Shown here: piece by piece, positions 19,898 to 28,753 of the stretch | Numbering within the stretch: the stretch's first letter is position 1 | Layout: the number at the start of each line of letters is the position of its first letter | Origin: JAXLYE01 sp046351595 | GTDB lineage: Bacteria > Myxococcota_A > Polyangia > Palsa-1104 > JAEUJZ01 | DNA length: 64,000 bases | Direction: 5' to 3' | Assembly: GCA_046351595.1 (NCBI GenBank) | Contig: JAXLYE010000003.1 | Span: forward strand, 1,116,001-1,180,000 | The notes under the pieces: generated by a model | Database searches by the model: none | What the model was told of the DNA's origin: nothing | The model's input: the letters and a program-made list of their open reading frames with translations, nothing else | Made by a program: the position numbers and the translations under genes

Positions 19898-21940
19898 TCA
19901 GAGGGCGACCAGCTTGAAGGTGCTGCCGACCAGCGCCACGCCGTTGCGCCGGCAGGTCTCGACGAGCGCCGGCCGCTCGGGGCCCTTGGCGACCTTGTAC
20001 GCCTGGGTGGCCAGCTGCGTATCGCGCAGGTTGCAGGCGGCGGAGCCGATGATGCGCCAGGCCCGCGTCGGGTTGCCGGTCTGCACCGACATCGCCTGGG
20101 CGATGGCGCGGCGGTAGTGGCCCTCGACGAAGTCGGTCTGCGCCTTGGCCAGCTTCTCGTCGACCTGGGCCGCGGTCAGGCCGGGCACGCCGCTGCTCGC
20201 CGCTGCGTCGCCGGGCTCGCGGGCCTCGGCGCGCTCCTTGACGTCCTTGACGTACGCGCCTTCCTTGACGTCCTTGCCTTCCTTGGGCTCGCGGGTCGCG
20301 CGCGCGAGACGGGGCTCGCCCGGCTTGCGACCGGGGCGACCGCGCTCGGCCCGGCTGTCGTCGGGGCAGGGGCGGGCCCGCAGCGCCAGCGCCTCGGCGT
20401 GCTTCGGCTCGGCGGTCAGCACGGCGCTGAGCTCGCGGCCGGCCTCCGCGCAGCGGCCCTGGCCCAGCGCCTCCTCGGCCGCGCGCAGGTGGAAGTCGGT
20501 GTAAAGCGGCAGCACCTTCTCGTACGCGCCGCGCCCGAGCTCGCGGTAGCTCGAGCCCGCGGGCAGCTCGCGGTAGGCGGCGATGGCGGCGTCGGAGCTG
20601 CCGTTGCCGGCGGCGGTGGTGAAGCGGTCGTAGGACAGGCGCGCCTTCTGCTCGGACTCGACCTGCACAAGCTGCGACCGCGCCTGCTCCTTCTCGCGCC
20701 GGCTCGAGCTCGAGGCGGCGAGCACGCTGTGCAGCTTCTCGGCCGCGGCCTCCCACTGCTGCTGCGCCATGGCCTCGCTGGCGCTCTTGAGCAGCTCGGG
20801 CGCAGAGCTCGGCCCCGAGCCGAACAGCGCCATCGCCAGCCCGCCGAGCACGACGAGCCCGCCGGCGGCCAGGGCCAGCGTGCGGCTCGACAGCGGCGAG
20901 CGCGCGCGCGGGCGCTTGACCACCTCGAAGTTCTGGTTGAGCAGGCTCGGAGGGACCGCGGTCGTCGCCTCATCGGGGTGCGGCTGCGTCGACGCCGAGT
21001 CGGCCGGCGCCGGCAGCGGCGTCGCCCCGGGCGTCGACCCGAGCACGGGGCCATGCGGCGGGCCGAGCATGGGAAGATCCGTCGCCGACTGCTGGCGCCC
21101 GAGGCGCAGCATCTCACCGACGACCACGAACATCGCCGGGCGCTGCACCGGATCCTTGCCGAGCATGGCGCCGATCAGCGCGACCAGCTCCGGCGGCGTC
21201 GCCGGCGCCAGCTGCGCCACCGACGGCGGCGGCACGAACATGTGCTGCGCGATCAGCTCGCCGTCGCCCTCGGCCCGGAACGGCGTCGTGCCGGTGAGCA
21301 TCTCAAACAGCATCACACCGAGCGAGTAGACGTCGCTCTTCTCATCGACCTGGCCGGCGCCGCGGCACTGCTCCGGTGACATGTACAGCGGCGTGCCCAT
21401 GATCACACCGGTGCGCGTCTTGGTCTGCTGGCCCGGGGTGCTGAGCTTGGCGATCCCGAAGTCGAGCAGCTTGGCGCGCTCGCCGCCCGGGGCCTCGGGA
21501 TCGGGGACGATCATGACGTTGGCCGGCTTCAGATCGCGGTGGATGACGCGCTTGCCGTGGGCGGCGGCCAGGGCCGCGGCCAGCTGGCGGCCGATGCGCA
21601 GGACGTCGGCGGGATCGAGCCGGCGCAGGCGGCGGATGCGCGAGCTCAGGACCTCGCCCGCGAGCAGCTCCATCGCCAGGTAGGCGCGGCCATCGGGCAG
21701 CACGCCGTGGTCGAAGATGCGGACGATGCTCGGGTGCTCGACCAGGTTGGCGGCGCGCGCCTCGTTGGTGAAGCGGGTCACCGCGTCGGGGCTGCGGGCG
21801 TACTCGGGGTGCAGGAGCTTCACCGCGGCGCGGGCGCCGATGTCGTCCCGGATCCCTTCATAGACCGCGCCCAGCCCGCCCTCACCGAGGACGCGCACCA
21901 GCCGGTACTTGCCGATCTGCTGCCCGAGCAGCGCTGCCAT
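19898..21940 (-). CDS. Membrane Ser/Thr protein kinase (PknB-like)
   Basis: The 680-residue product has a complete Hanks kinase: glycine loop LGEGGLGAVY (residues 18-27), lysine K41, HRDLKPAN near residue 133, DFGIAK and a GTPLYMSPEQ activation segment. A Pro/Ala-rich linker leads to one membrane helix (~residues 352-372). The outer part (~375-680) is helical and tetratricopeptide-like, with a charged low-complexity stretch (KEGKDVKEGAYVKDVKE) encoded by short DNA repeats near 20241-20285. The C-terminal domain has evenly spaced Cys (AACNLRD, ETCRRNG). The ligand or substrate is unknown. The gene faces the VWA operon end-to-end. Confidence 0.92.
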   Translation of the reverse strand: MAALLGQQIGKYRLVRVLGEGGLGAVYEGIRDDIGARAAVKLLHPEYARSPDAVTRFTNEARAANLVEHPSIVRIFDHGVLPDGRAYLAMELLAGEVLSSRIRRLRRLDPADVLRIGRQLAAALAAAHGKRVIHRDLKPANVMIVPDPEAPGGERAKLLDFGIAKLSTPGQQTKTRTGVIMGTPLYMSPEQCRGAGQVDEKSDVYSLGVMLFEMLTGTTPFRAEGDGELIAQHMFVPPPSVAQLAPATPPELVALIGAMLGKDPVQRPAMFVVVGEMLRLGRQQSATDLPMLGPPHGPVLGSTPGATPLPAPADSASTQPHPDEATTAVPPSLLNQNFEVVKRPRARSPLSSRTLALAAGGLVVLGGLAMALFGSGPSSAPELLKSASEAMAQQQWEAAAEKLHSVLAASSSSRREKEQARSQLVQVESEQKARLSYDRFTTAAGNGSSDAAIAAYRELPAGSSYRELGRGAYEKVLPLYTDFHLRAAEEALGQGRCAEAGRELSAVLTAEPKHAEALALRARPCPDDSRAERGRPGRKPGEPRLARATREPKEGKDVKEGAYVKDVKERAEAREPGDAAASSGVPGLTAAQVDEKLAKAQTDFVEGHYRRAIAQAMSVQTGNPTRAWRIIGSAACNLRDTQLATQAYKVAKGPERPALVETCRRNGVALVGSTFKLVAL

Positions 21941-22207
21941 GATGGATGAACCGTCCCCCCCGGTTCGCCGTGCGCAGGCGGCGCACGGACACGGGCCAAT
22001 AAGGTCATCTTACCGAGGGCGCCCGTGGAAGGGAATCGGAGGTACACGCGCTCTGCCGCAGCGGGGCAGGGCAGGGCGCCCGCGCTCAGGTGGACACCGG
22101 GTGCGACCCGGCGACCGTCCCCGCCCACCGGGGCCGTCCACCGTTCCCTGCCCGCTGGCGGCCGCCCGCCGTTCACCGTCCGTCGCCGCGGCGGCTGCGA
22201 GCCGCGG

Positions 22208-22819
22208 CTACTCGGCGACCTTGTAGCTCGGCCGCGAGATGCAGCGGGCGACCCAGGCGCTGAGCTTCGGGAACGGCGCGAGATCGATCTGCATCATGCG
22301 CGCGTAGTCCATCCACGAGGACAGGTGCAGATCCGCGATGGTCAGGTTCTCGCCCGTCAGGTAGCTGCGGTCCGCGAGCGTGTCCTCGACGATGCGCAAG
22401 AGGCCCTCGACCTCGGCCTTGGCGGTGGCGCCGGCCTTGGCGTTGCGCTCGTCCTCGGGCGCCCAGGGGCCGAGGTTGCGGCCGACGCGCGACATGGCCT
22501 CGCCGAGCGTCGCGTTGGTCCAGACGATCCACTTCATCACCTCGCCGCGCTTGGGGCCCGGCGGCGGGTACAGGCCCTTGTCGACGCCGAAGGTCTCGCC
22601 CAGGTAGATCTGGATCGCGGCGGACTCGAAGATCGGGGTGCCGTCGTGGACCAGGAGCGGCACGCGGCCGTTGGGGTTGAGCTTGAGGAACTCCGGCTTC
22701 TTCTGCTCGCCGGCCTTGAGATCAATCTGCACCTTCTGATGCGGGACGCCGAGCTCCTCGAGGGTCCAGCGGACCGGGGACGCGCTCGACTGCGGGCTGA
22801 AATAGAAAACGAGACTCAT
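22208..22819 (-). CDS. Glutathione S-transferase
   Basis: The 203-residue product has an N-terminal thioredoxin-fold domain with a likely catalytic serine in SPQSSASPVRW and the glutathione-contacting FESAAI, followed by an all-helical C-terminal domain with NLTIADLHLSSW. This matches ordinary cytosolic GSTs of about 200 residues. AAAGGAG lies upstream of the ATG. Transcription probably starts at the promoter described at 22897-22925, where a palindrome fills the gap between -35 and -10, so expression is likely repressed until an inducer appears. The role is conjugation or reduction of electrophiles. Confidence 0.9.
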   Translation of the reverse strand: MSLVFYFSPQSSASPVRWTLEELGVPHQKVQIDLKAGEQKKPEFLKLNPNGRVPLLVHDGTPIFESAAIQIYLGETFGVDKGLYPPPGPKRGEVMKWIVWTNATLGEAMSRVGRNLGPWAPEDERNAKAGATAKAEVEGLLRIVEDTLADRSYLTGENLTIADLHLSSWMDYARMMQIDLAPFPKLSAWVARCISRPSYKVAE

Positions 22820-22896
22820 CCTCTTCTCCTTTGAAAGTTTGCGCGGGTGAAAGTGCGCGGGTTGCGCCGGGACCAGCCCCCGGCAAGAGCGCGCCG

Positions 22897-22925
22897 AACA
22901 TACTGATCATGCGATCAGTCTTCAA
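22897..22925 (-). promoter_or_regulatory. Promoter of the GST gene with TetR-type operator
   Basis: On the minus strand TTGAAG (22920-22925) and TATGTT (22897-22902) are 17 bp apart. The spacer coincides with a perfect inverted repeat, ACTGATC/GATCAGT (22902-22908 and 22913-22919, four-base centre). An operator placed exactly over the spacer is the classical arrangement for TetR-family repression. Confidence 0.6.
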
Positions 22926-22952
22926 GGCCCCCAGCGCAGAAAGATGCAGAAA

Positions 22953-22998
22953 AGAGACAAAAAAATGCGCGCTCCATGAGTCCGCTTTTTTTGTCTCT
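22953..22998. promoter_or_regulatory. Perfect 13-bp inverted repeat with A/T tract
   Basis: AGAGACAAAAAAA at 22953-22965 is matched exactly by its complement at 22986-22998 across a 20-base loop. On the plus strand the stem ends in seven Ts inside the right arm. It lies between the divergent GST and membrane-protein genes, so it terminates neither. Possible roles are an insulating terminator, a regulatory stem or part of a small RNA; none can be proved from sequence. Confidence 0.5.
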
Positions 22999-23098
22999 GT
23001 GAACCGGACCGTACGGATTCCGAAGCTTCCTTCTCCGTGCCCTGCCGCCGGCTCGCTCGTCGCTGGGATCGGTCTGCGCGTGCTACGATGCCGGTGCG

Positions 23099-23788
23099 AT
23101 GTCCCTTCGCCACGCGCCGGAAGTGTTCGCGATGAAGCCGCCCACGGGCTGGCAGCGGCTGCTCTATCTCGATCAGACGCGGGCCAAGCTCGACATGCTC
23201 GACCTGATCGATACGCTGCCGGACGGACGGCTGCCCGGCGCCGAGGAGCTGCGGCGGGTCGTCATCCTGTGCATGCAGCGCACGCGCGGCCTCGTGGTCA
23301 GCGGCGACGGCGGGCGCGAGGCGCTGGAGGCGCAGCTGCGCACGCGCCTGGCGGCCGGCGACAAGCGCGCGACGCCGCGCATCCTGAACACGATGATCCC
23401 CGATCACCGGATCCGCATCGGGGTGGCCATCGCGTATCTCCTGTTCAAGCCGGTCCTTTTCATCGCGGTGTGCGTGGCGATGTTCCGCTACGGGCTGGCG
23501 GTGCTGGGCTATGTGCTCGCCGCGCTGCTGGCGCTCTCGGTGCTGCTCAAGCTGATGATGCTCGGCCTGGGCGCGCTGGCCATGCGCCGGAGCCCGCACA
23601 ACCTCGACGCGATGAGGTATCAGCAGCTCGTCGACAGCTGCCTCGAGCGCGGCGATCTGGCCGGGGCCGAGCAGGCGCACGAGAAGCTGCGCGCGCTGCG
23701 GCTGCTCCACCCCGAGAGCGCGCTGATCGCGGGGGCGACGGAGCGCGCGGCGCTGAAGATCATGAGCTACCGGGCCGGCAAGCGCTGA
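23099..23788 (+). CDS. Uncharacterised membrane protein with two helices
   Basis: The 229-residue protein was not recognised. It has a soluble N-terminal part (~residues 1-100), two adjacent hydrophobic helices at about 115-137 and 140-165, and a soluble helical C-terminus with a pattern like a degenerate tetratricopeptide pair (CLERGDLAGAEQAHEKLRAL). No signal peptide is seen. An extended -10 element (TG-C-TACGAT, 23081-23089) ends nine bases before the ATG, and no ribosome-binding site exists, so translation may be leaderless; the ATG at 23132 is an alternative start. It is divergent from the GST gene. Confidence 0.7.
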   Translation: MSLRHAPEVFAMKPPTGWQRLLYLDQTRAKLDMLDLIDTLPDGRLPGAEELRRVVILCMQRTRGLVVSGDGGREALEAQLRTRLAAGDKRATPRILNTMIPDHRIRIGVAIAYLLFKPVLFIAVCVAMFRYGLAVLGYVLAALLALSVLLKLMMLGLGALAMRRSPHNLDAMRYQQLVDSCLERGDLAGAEQAHEKLRALRLLHPESALIAGATERAALKIMSYRAGKR

Positions 23789-23866
23789 GCCCCGCGGCCC
23801 GAGCTCACCGCCGCGGACCGGCGCGCTGGACACCGGGGAAGCGCGCGGACTAGCCTGCGCCCACTT

Positions 23867-23885
23867 CCTGATTCCCGGAATCAGG
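23867..23885. promoter_or_regulatory. 19-bp palindrome upstream of methyltransferase
   Basis: CCTGATTCC and GGAATCAGG form perfect 9-bp arms around a single base, ending 17 bases before the methyltransferase ATG. The symmetry and size suit a dimeric repressor operator. As RNA the arms could also pair, but with too small a loop unless the central pairs open. Confidence 0.5.
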
Positions 23886-23902
23886 AGCGCCGGTGCTCCG
23901 CC

Positions 23903-24565
23903 ATGAAGCCGACTCCTTCCCGACCGCGTCCGCTCGACCCCATCCGCGACAGCTACGACCGCCTGGCGGTGCCCTACGCCGCGCACCTCGCCGACGAGCT
24001 CGCGGGCAAGCCGCTGGATCGCGAGCTGCTCGACCGCTTCGCCGCGCGCGTGCGCAGCACAGGCGGCATCGCCTGCGATCTCGGCTGCGGCCCCGGTCAC
24101 GTCGCGCGCTACCTGCACGAGCGCGGCGCCCCGGTCTGCGGCGTCGATCTGTCGCCGGGCATGCTCGAGCAGGCGCGCCGCCTCCACCCCGGCCTGGACT
24201 TCTTCGTCGGCGATCTGTTCGCGCTGCCGGTCGCGGACGCGGCGTGGTCCGGTGTCGTCGCCTTCTACTCGCTGGTGCACATCGCGCCGCCGGAGCGACC
24301 GCGGGCGCTGCGCGAGATCCTCCGCGTGCTGCGGCCGGGCGCCCCGCTGCTCGCCGGCTTCCACGTCGGTGACGAGGAGCTGCGCCCGGGCGAGCTGTGG
24401 GGCGTGCCGATCGAGCTGACCTGGTACTTCCTGCGCACCTGTGTGCTCGCGGCCGAGCTGCGCGAGGTCGGCTTCCGCGTCGACGAGATCATCGAGCGCG
24501 ACCCCTACGAGGGCGCCGAGCACCCGACCCGCCGCGGCTACGTCCTCGCCTCGCGCCCGGAGTGA
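23903..24565 (+). CDS. Class I SAM-dependent methyltransferase
   Basis: The 220-residue product has the Rossmann motif I DLGCGPGHVA (near residue 58), motif II acidic residue in CGVDLSPGM, the post-motif GDLFALPVADAAW and a downstream LRVLRPGAPLLAGF strand. This is the Methyltransf_11/25-like class that acts on small molecules or lipids; the substrate is not evident. There is no clear ribosome-binding site before the ATG. A perfect 19-bp palindrome sits just upstream and probably controls it. The neighbouring membrane-protein gene is 114 bp upstream on the same strand. Confidence 0.88.
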   Translation: MKPTPSRPRPLDPIRDSYDRLAVPYAAHLADELAGKPLDRELLDRFAARVRSTGGIACDLGCGPGHVARYLHERGAPVCGVDLSPGMLEQARRLHPGLDFFVGDLFALPVADAAWSGVVAFYSLVHIAPPERPRALREILRVLRPGAPLLAGFHVGDEELRPGELWGVPIELTWYFLRTCVLAAELREVGFRVDEIIERDPYEGAEHPTRRGYVLASRPE

Positions 24566-25057
24566 ACCGGTTCATTTTTCGTCCGGGACCCGCTCCGAGC
24601 TCGCTCTGCTCCCCGGGAACGCGGACGAAGCGCAGCACGGCGATCAGGCGGCTCGCCGGTATGTGCGCAGCGGTCGCAAGCCGCAGCGACCGTAATCAAG
24701 CGATCGCACATGTGCGCGTTCCCTCGCGCCGGCCGCAGCGTAATCGCTGACACATCTCTCGGATAAGTGCTTTTGAATGCGCTATTTAGCCAATCGACAA
24801 AACCGGCAAACGCCGCATCGCACCCGGTATGCAGACGCCACACACACAATGGGCAGCGGCGACCTTGTGTCAATTGTCGTGCGGAAATGGCATATCGAAG
24901 GGACTTGTTCTGTATCACAACATCGCGAAAAGAATAGCGTTTTAAGCTAATCAAAACGCGGGCTAGAGCGGTAATTTTTGATCCTGGCGGAAACCGTATC
25001 AAGGGTTGATTATGTACCCGCGTGTGTCTGCAGCACGCATAGAGGAGGGGTCCCCTT
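24566..25057. other. Long intergenic region with hairpin and AT-rich stretch
   Basis: Just after the methyltransferase a stem of 7 bp (CGGTCGC 24671-24677 / GCGACCG 24686-24692) could end its transcript. From about 24745 to 25020 base composition drops clearly below that of the genes and should contain the promoter for the EGF lipoprotein, but no unambiguous -35/-10 pair was found. A strong ribosome-binding site (GGAGGGG) lies just before the ATG at 25058. No coding frame in this stretch looks real. Confidence 0.55.
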
Positions 25058-26899
25058 ATGTATCAAAAATCTGCTCTCCGCCACGGCCGCATCGCGCTGT
25101 GGCTGACCGCGCTCAGCCTGGGCGCTGCCTGTAGCTCCGGGAACGGCGAAGTGATCATGCTGCCCCCGGACACCATGCTCCCCAGCGATCCCGTGGATCT
25201 GTGCAAGGACGCCTGTCTGAACGGCGGCAGCTGCTCGATCAGCGCCGAGCTCCCGTCCTGCGACTGCCTGTCGGGCTTCTCGGGCCCGCGCTGCGAGGTC
25301 AACATCGACGACTGCCCGGCCGAAGCGTGCGCGCCCGGCGGCACCTGCGTCGACGGCGTAAACAGCTACAGCTGCGCGTGCCCGCCCGGCCTCACCGGCG
25401 CGCGCTGCGAGATCGACCAGGATCTGCGCCTGACCGTGGCGCGCCGCATGATCAACGACAAGTCGCTGACGGTGCGCGCCGAGATGCTCGATCCGGCGAC
25501 CGGTAGCATCGTCACCGATGGCTGCTTCGACACCCTGGGCAGCGTCAGCGTCACCCGCGCCGCCGACGGCAGCCAGGTCCCGATCACGGTCACGGTGTTC
25601 GACGATCACGTCCCGGTCCCGGACGACTCGGTGCGCTTCTACCACGGCGTCGGCAGCGCCTCGCTGACGCTCGACGGCGGCGCCGCGGTCCCGGCGGGCG
25701 AGTACCTCATCACCGTCACCGTCGGCCAGCGTACCGCCACGCGCCGCCTGACGGTCGAGTCGAGCCCGACCTGGCGCGTCATGCCGGCGACCCTTGGCGG
25801 CGCCGATCTGGTCTGGGGCCCCGACGAGAACATCCGCCTGTCCGCGCACGCGACGACCGTGCCCGCGGGCTCGACCCTGACCATCCACCCCGGCACGCTG
25901 ATCATGGTCGACACCACCGGCGGCCTCGAGGACGGCACGCTGCTCAACGTCAACGGCCAGCTCAACGCCACCGGCACCATCGAGCGCCCGGTCCACTTCT
26001 TCTCGGCGCGCGGCGCCTCGGCCATGACCCACACCATCAGCGGCTCGTCGCTGTCCAACCCCAACGCCTGGCGCGGCATCTTCTTTTACGGCAGCCAGAC
26101 CTCGACGATGGACTGGGTGATGCTGACCGGCGCCGGCAACGGCTCCATCGTCAGCCACCCGCGGCCGCCGATCCTGAACCTGTTCAATACCCACAGCCTG
26201 GTCGTGCAGGACTGCGTGCTCACCGACAGCACCGGCATGATGTTCCAGAGCCCGAGCACCGGCGCGACGACGATCCGCCGCTCGCTGGTGTCGCGCGTCG
26301 GCATCGGCGCGGAGTTTCTGTCCAGCGGCAACACCGTGCTCATCGAGGACTCGTGGTGGACCTCGATCGGCCGCGGCCCGACCTCGCCGCTGCGCTACGA
26401 CGGCGACGGCATCCACGTCGACGGCGCGGCCTCGAAGCAGACCATCCGGCGCTCGTTCGTGGTCGACATCGGCGATGACGCCATCGACCACTCCAACTCG
26501 ACCTTCACGCTCGAAGACACGGTCATCCACGACGCCAACGACAAGGCGGTCAGCATGACGAACGGCCTGGTCACGATCCGAAACTCGCTGATCTACAAGA
26601 CCGGCTCCGGTGTGCGCGGCGTGGCGCGCGTGTACAACAGCACCATCCTGTCGCCCTCGCCGATCCTTCAGCCGCAGGTGCTGGCCGACAGCATCATCTG
26701 GCCGTACTCGCTCTCGAGCTGCGACGGCAACGTCCACCACTCGCTGCTCGGGAACGGCTCGGACCTGAGCTGCGGCATGGGCAACTTCTCGATGGATCCG
26801 ATGTTCGTCAGCCCCACGAGCTGCGACTACCGTTTGGCCCCCGGCTCGCCCGCGCTCACCGCGAGCTCGACCGGCGGTCCCCTCGGCTGGTCTAAGTAG
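25058..26899 (+). CDS. Lipoprotein with two EGF-like domains and a parallel beta-helix
   Basis: The 613-residue protein has a lipoprotein signal peptide with lipobox LGAAC (C25). Residues ~48-118 form two consecutive EGF-like modules with the six-cysteine pattern; the second starts IDDC and carries a CVDGVNSYSCAC core like calcium-binding EGF modules. A beta-sandwich-like stretch follows, and residues ~255-590 show right-handed beta-helix repeats (right-handed parallel helix, PbH1-type: LVVQDCVLTDSTG, TIRRSFVVDIGDDAIDH). Such surface lipoproteins are common in Myxococcota, with roles in adhesion or polysaccharide binding; the exact substrate is unknown. It shares its direction with the SGNH esterase-like lipoprotein downstream. 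Confidence 0.85.
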   Translation: MYQKSALRHGRIALWLTALSLGAACSSGNGEVIMLPPDTMLPSDPVDLCKDACLNGGSCSISAELPSCDCLSGFSGPRCEVNIDDCPAEACAPGGTCVDGVNSYSCACPPGLTGARCEIDQDLRLTVARRMINDKSLTVRAEMLDPATGSIVTDGCFDTLGSVSVTRAADGSQVPITVTVFDDHVPVPDDSVRFYHGVGSASLTLDGGAAVPAGEYLITVTVGQRTATRRLTVESSPTWRVMPATLGGADLVWGPDENIRLSAHATTVPAGSTLTIHPGTLIMVDTTGGLEDGTLLNVNGQLNATGTIERPVHFFSARGASAMTHTISGSSLSNPNAWRGIFFYGSQTSTMDWVMLTGAGNGSIVSHPRPPILNLFNTHSLVVQDCVLTDSTGMMFQSPSTGATTIRRSLVSRVGIGAEFLSSGNTVLIEDSWWTSIGRGPTSPLRYDGDGIHVDGAASKQTIRRSFVVDIGDDAIDHSNSTFTLEDTVIHDANDKAVSMTNGLVTIRNSLIYKTGSGVRGVARVYNSTILSPSPILQPQVLADSIIWPYSLSSCDGNVHHSLLGNGSDLSCGMGNFSMDPMFVSPTSCDYRLAPGSPALTASSTGGPLGWSK

Positions 26900-27095
26900 C
26901 CTCCGTCCGACGGCCGCGCCCTGGTGCCGCGCCCGACCGCTGCGCGCCGCGCGCTCCGTCTGCGGCGCGTCCGCTCTCGGGCGTGCGGCCGCGGCTCCTC
27001 CCTCTGCTCCTGATACGCTGCACAGGTCTCGCTGCGCTGAACTCTCGACCGGCTCGCCGGGTGCTGCCGGCGCGCCGAGAAAGGTCTTTTCCAAG

Positions 27096-28697
27096 ATGAC
27101 CCTGCTCCGACTCTGGAAACGGACGTACTGCGGCCCGCTCGCGCTGGCGCTGGCCCTCTCTCTGTCGGCCGGCTGTGACAGCGGCGAGACCGCCGCGTCG
27201 GCCGACGACGCCGGCACTTCACCGACCGCGGATCTCGCGCCGCCGCAGCCGGACCTCTTGCCGCCGCGGCCGCCGTTCGACTGGCTGGCGTTCGTCGGCA
27301 CCGGCCAGAGCCTCTCGGTGGGCGTGGCCTCGGGCGCGGTGCTCAGCAAGGACACGAACACGCCGCACCGCAAGCTGCAGTACGCGGGGCCGGATCCGTG
27401 CAACCCGTTCGACGGGCGCGGCACGTTCTCGCTGGTGCCGCTGGTCGAGCCGATCCGCTCGGGCTTGAGCTGCGCCGCCCTCGGCGGCGAGTACCCCGCC
27501 AACATCCAGGGCGAGACCCCGCACAGCGCGTTCGCCAAGCAGCTGTCGATCCTGCTCGCGCAGGACGGCGGCCCGGATGTGCCCGAGCTCCACTCCGTGG
27601 TCGGCTGGTCCGGGCGCGCGATCCAGTTCATCAACAAGGCCGGCGGCGGAAAGGGCTACCCCGGCTCGCTGTCCGAGGGCGCGCAGTTCAAGCAGGCGGC
27701 GATGGCGGCGGGCAAGACGCTCGGCTACGGCGCGGTGCTGCTGACGCACGGCGAGTCCGACGCCGCCAATACGATGTACGGCCAGCAGGTGTTAAAGCTC
27801 GCGCAGGACTACGAGCAGGATCTGCAGAAGCTCACCGGCCAGAGCGCGGGGATCCCGATGCTGCTGTCGCAGCAGAACACGTTCCCGACCGGACCCGGGC
27901 GCGCGCCGTCGACGATCGCGCAGTGGCAGGTCGGCGTCGATCACCCCGGGAAGGTCGTCTGCACCGGCCCCAAGTACCAGTACCAGTACGCCGCGGACAA
28001 GATCCACCTGTTGTCCGCGGGCTACGTGCAGCTCGGTCAGAAGTACGCGCAGGTCTTCTACGAGGTCGGGATCCAGAGTCGGTCGTGGCAGCCGCTGCAG
28101 CCGCTGTCGGCGATGCGCAGCGGCGCGGTGATCACCCTCAAGTTCCACGTGCCGGTGCCGCCGCTGGTCTTCGAGGAGAGCATCTCGTCGCCGCACCAGA
28201 CCGCGAACACCCAGTGGAAGGACGGCCGCGGCTTCGAGGTCGAGGACAGCACCGGGGCGCTGACGATCGTCTCGGCGCGCATCGTGCAGCCGGACTCCGT
28301 CGAGCTGCAGCTCGACAAGGCGCCCACCGGGACCGGGCTGCTCGTGCGCTACGCGATGACCCAGGAGGCGACGGGCGCGCACGGCGGCGACGATCTGGGA
28401 CGGCGCGGCCAGCTGCGCGACTCGGATCCGTTCACCGGCTACGATCGCGAGACCCTGTCCTGCCAGGTGACCGGCGGCTCGACGGACGTGACCGTGACCG
28501 GCAGCCTGACGGCGCGCGCGGTGAAGGACCTGGTGAGCGGCGACAAGCTCGCGCCGGGGACGCGCATCGCGGCGATCCCGGCCGCCAACCGGCTGACGCT
28601 GTCGAAGCCGTGGACCGGCACGACCGGCGCCGCGAGCCTCGTGGCCTGGCACGATCAGTACAACTATGCGGTCGCGTTCGAGCTGCCGGTGAAGTAG
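27096..28697 (+). CDS. SGNH/GDSL-type esterase-like lipoprotein
   Basis: The 533-residue protein begins with a lipoprotein signal peptide (lipobox LSAGC, C27) and an Asp/Pro-rich linker. The catalytic-type blocks of the sialate O-acetylesterase/CE6-like SGNH superfamily are readable: GTGQSLSVG with Ser72, HGESD near residue 218 and DKIHLLSAGY with Asp301/His304. After about residue 325 a beta-rich domain of unknown role follows. It probably removes acyl groups from a surface or external polysaccharide. The start has no strong ribosome-binding site, but the signal peptide fixes the frame and the approximate start. It is about 200 bp downstream of the EGF lipoprotein. Confidence 0.75.
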   Translation: MTLLRLWKRTYCGPLALALALSLSAGCDSGETAASADDAGTSPTADLAPPQPDLLPPRPPFDWLAFVGTGQSLSVGVASGAVLSKDTNTPHRKLQYAGPDPCNPFDGRGTFSLVPLVEPIRSGLSCAALGGEYPANIQGETPHSAFAKQLSILLAQDGGPDVPELHSVVGWSGRAIQFINKAGGGKGYPGSLSEGAQFKQAAMAAGKTLGYGAVLLTHGESDAANTMYGQQVLKLAQDYEQDLQKLTGQSAGIPMLLSQQNTFPTGPGRAPSTIAQWQVGVDHPGKVVCTGPKYQYQYAADKIHLLSAGYVQLGQKYAQVFYEVGIQSRSWQPLQPLSAMRSGAVITLKFHVPVPPLVFEESISSPHQTANTQWKDGRGFEVEDSTGALTIVSARIVQPDSVELQLDKAPTGTGLLVRYAMTQEATGAHGGDDLGRRGQLRDSDPFTGYDRETLSCQVTGGSTDVTVTGSLTARAVKDLVSGDKLAPGTRIAAIPAANRLTLSKPWTGTTGAASLVAWHDQYNYAVAFELPVK

Positions 28698-28753
28698 CGA
28701 AGGCGGGCTCCCTCCGCGGGCCGCCGCGGAGGGAATCGAAAAGCGGCGGCTGA

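Noticed and set aside
24538..25002. 154-codon minus frame in the gap before the EGF lipoprotein
   Set aside because: It overlaps the end of the methyltransferase, crosses a hairpin and has no recognisable domain or ribosome-binding site.
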